64,000 nt of DNA from Methylotenera sp965234545 (GTDB taxonomy: Bacteria > Pseudomonadota > Gammaproteobacteria > Burkholderiales > Methylophilaceae). The notes beneath the pieces were generated by a model. It was not told the origin of the DNA. It ran no database searches and was given only the letters and a program-made list of their open reading frames with translations. The stretch lies in the NCBI GenBank assembly GCA_965234545.1, contig OZ248348.1, forward strand, positions 620,001 through 684,000, read 5' to 3'. The position numbers were made by a program, and so were the translations under genes. Shown here piece after piece: positions 59,995-64,000 of the stretch (the stretch's first letter is position 1; each line of letters starts with the position of its first letter).

Positions 59995-60348
59995 ATGGCG
60001 GATTCATTAGAGGCGTTAAAGCAAAAAATTCAGCATTTTGTCGACGAGCGCGATTGGTCGCAATTTCACACGCCAAAAAATCTAAGCATGGCCATGATGG
60101 TGGAGGCGGCAGAATTGCTTGAGCACTTTCAATGGGATACGCCGGCTGAAAGCCAGCAATTGTCTGCAGAAAAACGCGAGCAAGTCGGCCACGAGTTAGC
60201 CGACACCTTGGTTTATTTGATACGCATCGCGCAAGTTTTGAACATCGATTTGCTGGAAGTGGCCAATCAAAAGATAGCCCTTAATGCAAAAAAATACCCG
60301 GTGGAGCAAGCCCGCGGTAGCCGAGCTAAATACACCGAGTATTTATAA
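59995..60348 (+). CDS. MazG-like nucleotide pyrophosphohydrolase
   Basis: 117 residues of the short all-alpha MazG/dCTPase-like type. Metal-binding helix pair visible: E-A-A-E-L-L-E-H-F-Q-W and H-E-L-A-D-T-L-V-Y, giving the E-x2-E and E-x2-D pattern. It probably hydrolyses non-canonical dNTPs for housecleaning. Stop at 60348 is followed by a CGGGCTTAAGCCCG palindrome and the convergent tpx. Confidence 0.9.
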   Translation: MADSLEALKQKIQHFVDERDWSQFHTPKNLSMAMMVEAAELLEHFQWDTPAESQQLSAEKREQVGHELADTLVYLIRIAQVLNIDLLEVANQKIALNAKKYPVEQARGSRAKYTEYL

Positions 60349-60349
60349 G

Positions 60350-60363
60350 CGGGCTTAAGCCCG
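60350..60363. terminator. Palindromic hairpin between convergent MazG-like and tpx genes
   Basis: Perfect 14-base palindrome CGGGCTTAAGCCCG. No long T-run on either side, so termination would be weak or bidirectional; its place between two converging stops supports the role. Confidence 0.45.
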
Positions 60364-60374
60364 ACAATCCAGAT

Positions 60375-60881
60375 TTATGCCAACGCAGCCAATGCAGCTT
60401 GGTAATTGGGTTCGCTGGTGATTTCCGACACCAATTCACTGTGCAATACCTTGTTGTTTTCGTCTAAAACAAGCACTGCGCGGGCAGTTAGGCCGGCCAG
60501 GCTGCTGTCCAATATCGCCACGCCATAGCTGTTAGCAAATTCGTTCAAGTGCCTAAAGGCCGACAAAGTGCTGACATTTTCTATGCCTTCAGCGGCACAA
60601 AAACGGTTTTGCGCAAACGGTAAATCGGCTGAAATGCAAAGCACCACGGTGTTATTTAGTTTGGCGGCCGATTGATTAAAGGTTCTAACCGAGGTCGCGC
60701 AAGTCGGCGTGTCTATACTGGGAAAAATGTTGAGCACTTTGCGTAAGCCAGCAAAGTTTTCTAGGCCCACGTCGGCACGCGCTTTGTCTGCAAGATTGAA
60801 GTTTGGTGCCGATTGGCCTTTTTCTGGGAAGTTGCCGCCGATTTTCACCGGGCCGCCTTTAAGTGTAACGGGATTAGCCAT
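60375..60881 (-). CDS. tpx: Thiol peroxidase (atypical 2-Cys peroxiredoxin)
   Basis: 168 residues; peroxidatic Cys61 in D-T-P-T-C-A-T-S-V and resolving Cys95 in N-R-F-C-A-A-E, the same numbering as E. coli Tpx. It reduces alkyl and hydrogen peroxides with thioredoxin. An AGGAAAT sequence lies before the ATG at 60881. The 60882-61060 gap has a palindrome ATACTGAAGTAT (60933-60944) overlapping CATACT and TATAGT hexamers that could be its -10 region. Confidence 0.95.
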   Translation of the reverse strand: MANPVTLKGGPVKIGGNFPEKGQSAPNFNLADKARADVGLENFAGLRKVLNIFPSIDTPTCATSVRTFNQSAAKLNNTVVLCISADLPFAQNRFCAAEGIENVSTLSAFRHLNEFANSYGVAILDSSLAGLTARAVLVLDENNKVLHSELVSEITSEPNYQAALAALA

Positions 60882-60932
60882 GATTATTTCCTTTTAATGA
60901 CGTGTTAGATAAATGCTTGCTTGAAAAAAACT

Positions 60933-60968
60933 ATACTGAAGTATGAGGGTTTTCTAGCGCGCAGACAA
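60933..60968 (-). promoter_or_regulatory. Candidate tpx promoter with palindrome
   Basis: On the minus strand TTGTCT (complement of 60963-60968) and CATACT (complement of 60940-60945) are 17 bases apart, about 50 bases before tpx. The palindrome ATACTGAAGTAT (60933-60944) overlaps the -10 hexamer and might be an operator; no known regulator site is recognised. Confidence 0.35.
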
Positions 60969-61047
60969 TCGAAACTTAGCGTTGGTAAAGCGCATATTTC
61001 CGCTTTAATTTTTGCATAATAGTTTCTGAAATCGATGCCGATTAAGG

Positions 61048-61061
61048 TAAAATTTGCCTTA
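61048..61061 (+). promoter_or_regulatory. Candidate leaderless promoter -10 box of dnaE
   Basis: TAAAAT at 61048-61053 ends seven bases before the dnaE ATG at 61061. Standard spacing places transcription start at the start codon. No Shine-Dalgarno sequence precedes the ATG. Confidence 0.45.
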
Positions 61062-64000
61062 TGTTGCCCAGTTCAATTCCAGCCAAAAATAGCCTGTCTT
61101 TTGTGCACCTGCGTTGCCACAGCGAGTACTCCATCGTTGATGGCATTGTGCGTATAGACGACTACGTGCAGCAAGCGCGTGCGGACAACATGCCGGCCTT
61201 GGCCTTAACCGATTTAAACAATCTATTCGGCGCCATCAAGTTTTACAAAGCCGCTCGCGCTAAGGGCTTAAAGCCCATCTTAGGCTGCGACATTTGGTTG
61301 GAAAACCCGCTTAATCGCGATCAGCCTTCACGCTTGTTGCTGCTTTGCCAATCGCATGCTGGCTATTTGTTGTTATGCCAATTATTAAGCCGTGCTTACC
61401 TAAGCAATCAGCACCGAGGTCGGGCGGAATTTAAGCGCGCTTGGTTTGAAGAATGCGGCACCGAGGGTTTGATTTTGCTCTCTGGCGCCATGCAAGGTGA
61501 AGTGGGGCAAGCTTGCGTGCAAGGCAATCTAGACTTGGCGAAAAAACTAGCCCAAGAGTGGCATGACTTGTTCCCGGATCGCTATTACTTGGAAGTTCAG
61601 CGTGTGGCCACGGATGCCAGCGCGCAACAAGAAGCTTACATAGCGCAGATGCGTGCTATTGCCAGTAGTTTGAGTTTGCCGATGGTGGCCACCCAACCGA
61701 TTCAATTTATTAGCCCAGACGACTTTAGGGCGCACGAAGCGCGCACCTGCATTTCCGAGGGCTATGTTTTAGCCGACACGCGTAGACCCAAGCACTTCAC
61801 GCAAGAGCAGTATTTTAAAACGCAGCAACAACTGGCCGATTTATTTGCAGACATGCCGGATGCCTTGCAAAACACGGTCGAAATCGCCAAGCGCTGCAAC
61901 TTGAGTTTAACCCTGGGCAAAAACTACTTGCCTAATTTCCCCACGCCCAATAACGAAAGCCTCACCGATTACTTGGTGTCCGAGGCGCAACGAGGCTTAG
62001 TCACCAGGCTGCAAGTGCTGTACCCAGATGAAGCCTTACGTCAGGCTAAAGCCCCAGAATACGAAGCGCGTTTGGATTTTGAAACCCAGGTGATTAACCA
62101 GATGGGGTTTGCCGGCTACTTTCTCATTGTTGCCGACTTTATCAATTGGGCCAAAAACAACGGCGTGCCGGTGGGCCCGGGTCGGGGCTCGGGTGCGGGC
62201 TCGGTGGTAGCCTACAGCTTAGGCATTACCGATTTGGATCCATTGGAATACAAGCTGCTGTTTGAGCGTTTCTTGAATCCGGACCGGGTGTCCATGCCCG
62301 ACTTCGATATCGATTTTTGCCAAGAGGGTCGCGACAGGGTCATTGATTACGTGAAGCAAAAATACGGGCTGGATGCCGTGTCGCAAATTGCCACCTTCGG
62401 TACCATGGCTGCCAAAGCCGTGGTGCGTGACGTGGGTCGGGTGTTGGACTTGCCCTTCGGTTTTGTCGATGGCATCAGCAAGCTGATCCCTCTGGAATTG
62501 GGTATCACCTTATCCGACGCCCTGGAAAAAGAACCGCAGCTGGCCGAGCGCCGTGAAAAAGAAGAGGAATTGCAGGAACTGCTGGAATTGGCCTTGCGCT
62601 TAGAAGGCCTGGTGCGCAATGTCGGCATGCATGCCGGTGGCGTGTTGATTTCACCGGGCAAAATTTCCGATTTCTCGCCTATTTATTGCCAAGCCGATGG
62701 CGGCAGTTTGGTCAGCCAATACGACAAAGACGACGTGGAAGCGGTGGGCTTAGTTAAGTTCGACTTCTTGGGTTTGCGCACCTTAACCATATTGGAATTG
62801 GCCCTGCTTAATGCCAATAAGCAGCGCGCCTTAGAAGGCTTGCCGCCACTGTCTTTTGCCACTTTGCCTATAGACGATAAAGCCACCTTCCATTTATTAA
62901 AAACCGCCAACACCACGGCGGTGTTTCAGCTTGAGTCGCGCGGCATGAAAGACATGCTCAAGCAAGCCATGCCGGATTGCTTTGAGGACATCATCGCCTT
63001 GGTGGCCTTGTATAGGCCGGGGCCTATGGATTTGATCCCAGATTATTGCCGGCGTAAGCACGGTAAGCAGCGCGTGGAATACCCGCACCCATTGACCGAG
63101 TCGATTTTGAAGGAGACTTACGGCATTGCCGTTTACCAAGAGCAGGTGATGCAAATCGCCCAGGTAGTGGCCGGCTACAGCTTAGGTGGCGCCGATTTAT
63201 TACGTCGCGCCATGGGTAAAAAGAAACAAGAGGAAATGGACGCGCAGCGTAAAACCTTTGTTGAAGGCGCGGTCAAAAACAACATGACCGAGCGCCAAGC
63301 GACCGAGTTATTCGATTTGCTGGAAAAATTTGCTGGCTATGGCTTTAATAAATCGCATGCCGCGGCCTACGCTTTGGTGGCCTACCAAACGGCCTATTTA
63401 AAAGCGCATTACCCGGCGGCCTTTTTGGCCTCGACCTTGTCGGCCGACATGAACAACACCGACAGCGTGCACACCTTTTACGACGATTGCGGGCCCAATC
63501 AAATTGAGGTGTTGCCGCCCGATGTCAATCGCAGTGATTTTAAATTCACCCCCATAGACAAACAGCAAATTTTATATGGCTTGGGCGCAGTTAAGGGCAC
63601 GGGCTTGGCGGCCATAGAAGTGATCATGCAAGCGCGTGAATCAGACGGCCCATTTAAGGATTTGTTTGATTTTTGCAATCGCTTGGATTTGCGTAAGGTC
63701 AATCGCCGCGTGGTGGAATCGCTAATACGCGCGGGCGCGTTTGATAGTTTGAGCCCGGATCCAGCCCAGCCTAATCGCAACGCCTTGCTGGCAGGAGTGG
63801 CCACGGCCATGGCCGCCGCCGAACAAAACAGCGCTAACCGTCAACAAAATAGCTTGTTTGGGGAAGCGGCCGATAACGAGGTCAATGTCTTGCCCAATGT
63901 GCCGGCCTGGTCTGAGCAGCAGCGCTTATTGGAAGAAAAAGCCGCTTTGGGTTTTTATTTCAGCGGCCACCCGTATGCAGCCTATCAAAAAGACTTGGGG
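61061..64000 (+). CDS. dnaE: DNA polymerase III alpha subunit DnaE, 3' end cut by window
   Basis: 980 codons are visible with no stop, of an expected about 1150. The start M-L-P-S-S-I-P-A-K-N-S leads into F-V-H-L-R-C-H-S-E-Y-S, the DnaE PHP-domain start. The C-family polymerase active site P-D-F-D-I-D-F is near residues 412-418 and the third Asp lies in K-F-D-F-L-G-L; the thumb and fingers motifs R-G-S-G-A-G-S and Y-G-F-N-K-S-H-A-A-A-Y are intact. Catalytic subunit of the replicative polymerase. The helix-hairpin-helix region is present; the OB fold and tau-binding tail lie beyond the window. Confidence 0.97.
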   Translation, partial: MLPSSIPAKNSLSFVHLRCHSEYSIVDGIVRIDDYVQQARADNMPALALTDLNNLFGAIKFYKAARAKGLKPILGCDIWLENPLNRDQPSRLLLLCQSHAGYLLLCQLLSRAYLSNQHRGRAEFKRAWFEECGTEGLILLSGAMQGEVGQACVQGNLDLAKKLAQEWHDLFPDRYYLEVQRVATDASAQQEAYIAQMRAIASSLSLPMVATQPIQFISPDDFRAHEARTCISEGYVLADTRRPKHFTQEQYFKTQQQLADLFADMPDALQNTVEIAKRCNLSLTLGKNYLPNFPTPNNESLTDYLVSEAQRGLVTRLQVLYPDEALRQAKAPEYEARLDFETQVINQMGFAGYFLIVADFINWAKNNGVPVGPGRGSGAGSVVAYSLGITDLDPLEYKLLFERFLNPDRVSMPDFDIDFCQEGRDRVIDYVKQKYGLDAVSQIATFGTMAAKAVVRDVGRVLDLPFGFVDGISKLIPLELGITLSDALEKEPQLAERREKEEELQELLELALRLEGLVRNVGMHAGGVLISPGKISDFSPIYCQADGGSLVSQYDKDDVEAVGLVKFDFLGLRTLTILELALLNANKQRALEGLPPLSFATLPIDDKATFHLLKTANTTAVFQLESRGMKDMLKQAMPDCFEDIIALVALYRPGPMDLIPDYCRRKHGKQRVEYPHPLTESILKETYGIAVYQEQVMQIAQVVAGYSLGGADLLRRAMGKKKQEEMDAQRKTFVEGAVKNNMTERQATELFDLLEKFAGYGFNKSHAAAYALVAYQTAYLKAHYPAAFLASTLSADMNNTDSVHTFYDDCGPNQIEVLPPDVNRSDFKFTPIDKQQILYGLGAVKGTGLAAIEVIMQARESDGPFKDLFDFCNRLDLRKVNRRVVESLIRAGAFDSLSPDPAQPNRNALLAGVATAMAAAEQNSANRQQNSLFGEAADNEVNVLPNVPAWSEQQRLLEEKAALGFYFSGHPYAAYQKDLG

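Noticed and set aside
1..64000. Search for tRNA, rRNA, insertion sequences, phage genes, toxin-antitoxin or defence systems
   Set aside because: None could be supported on either strand. The AddA/AddB-like pair is a housekeeping recombination enzyme rather than evidence of a defence island.

Overview
The window reads as an ordinary chromosomal stretch of a methylotrophic betaproteobacterium, most likely a member of the Methylophilaceae. The main evidence is the left end: five accessory genes of the MxaFI methanol dehydrogenase cluster in the order mxaS-A-C-K-L. The rest is Gram-negative core genome (mfd, yhdP, tldD, prfC, glnE, hrpA, pot, glyA, nrdR, dnaE) with no phage, insertion sequence, integron, CRISPR array, rRNA or tRNA visible. 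Genes are tightly packed. No gene-free gap exceeds 300 bases; the longest is about 255 bases (38847-39101).

Layout. 1-4241: 3' part of the mxa operon, AT-richer than what follows. 4424-10563: an AddB-like/AddA-like recombination nuclease-helicase pair. 10567-21031: a minus-strand run yhdP, nitrilase, tldD, mfd, dedA; mfd carries an unusual in-frame tandem palindromic insertion. 21227-23764: ABC-F translation ATPase and an unknown 188-residue protein. 23761-25756: prfC and a SEC-C protein. 25843-28300: TctE/TctD-like two-component pair downstream of a tiny exported Ala/Lys-rich protein. 28488-32487: potFGHI polyamine importer. 32673-38846: pgm, iscX, glyA, nrdR, a small membrane-anchored protein, ribD, tatD. 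38847-39101: AT-rich gap with a cluster of DnaA-box sequences. 39111-40867: mtnA plus a FucA-like aldolase. 40917-54465: acs, glnE, hrpA, a TonB-like envelope protein, then a Pat-type protein acetyltransferase next to a histone-deacetylase-family enzyme. 54571-60881: a 49-residue exported protein, COG0523 GTPase, RNase II-family exonuclease, spermidine-synthase-like protein, THUMP methyltransferase, MazG-like protein, tpx. 61061-end: dnaE, cut by the window.

How genes may work together. The mxa proteins serve assembly of the calcium/PQQ methanol dehydrogenase, and GlyA links one-carbon units to serine and glycine. MtnA with a fuculose-phosphate-type aldolase fits a methylthioribose/deoxyribose salvage shunt to dihydroxyacetone phosphate. 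Acs retains the lysine motif that Pat enzymes acetylate, and Pat and a putative deacetylase lie about 8 kb away, suggesting a local acetylation switch. Polyamine import (potFGHI) and a spermidine-synthase-like protein are in the same window but not adjacent.

Nothing here is clearly a new multi-gene system. The most unusual signals are the duplicated palindromic element inside mfd, the DnaA-box cluster far from any dnaA gene, the mtnA-aldolase pair, the pat-deacetylase pair, an AddB-like protein with an apparently lost Fe-S staple, and two small exported proteins.
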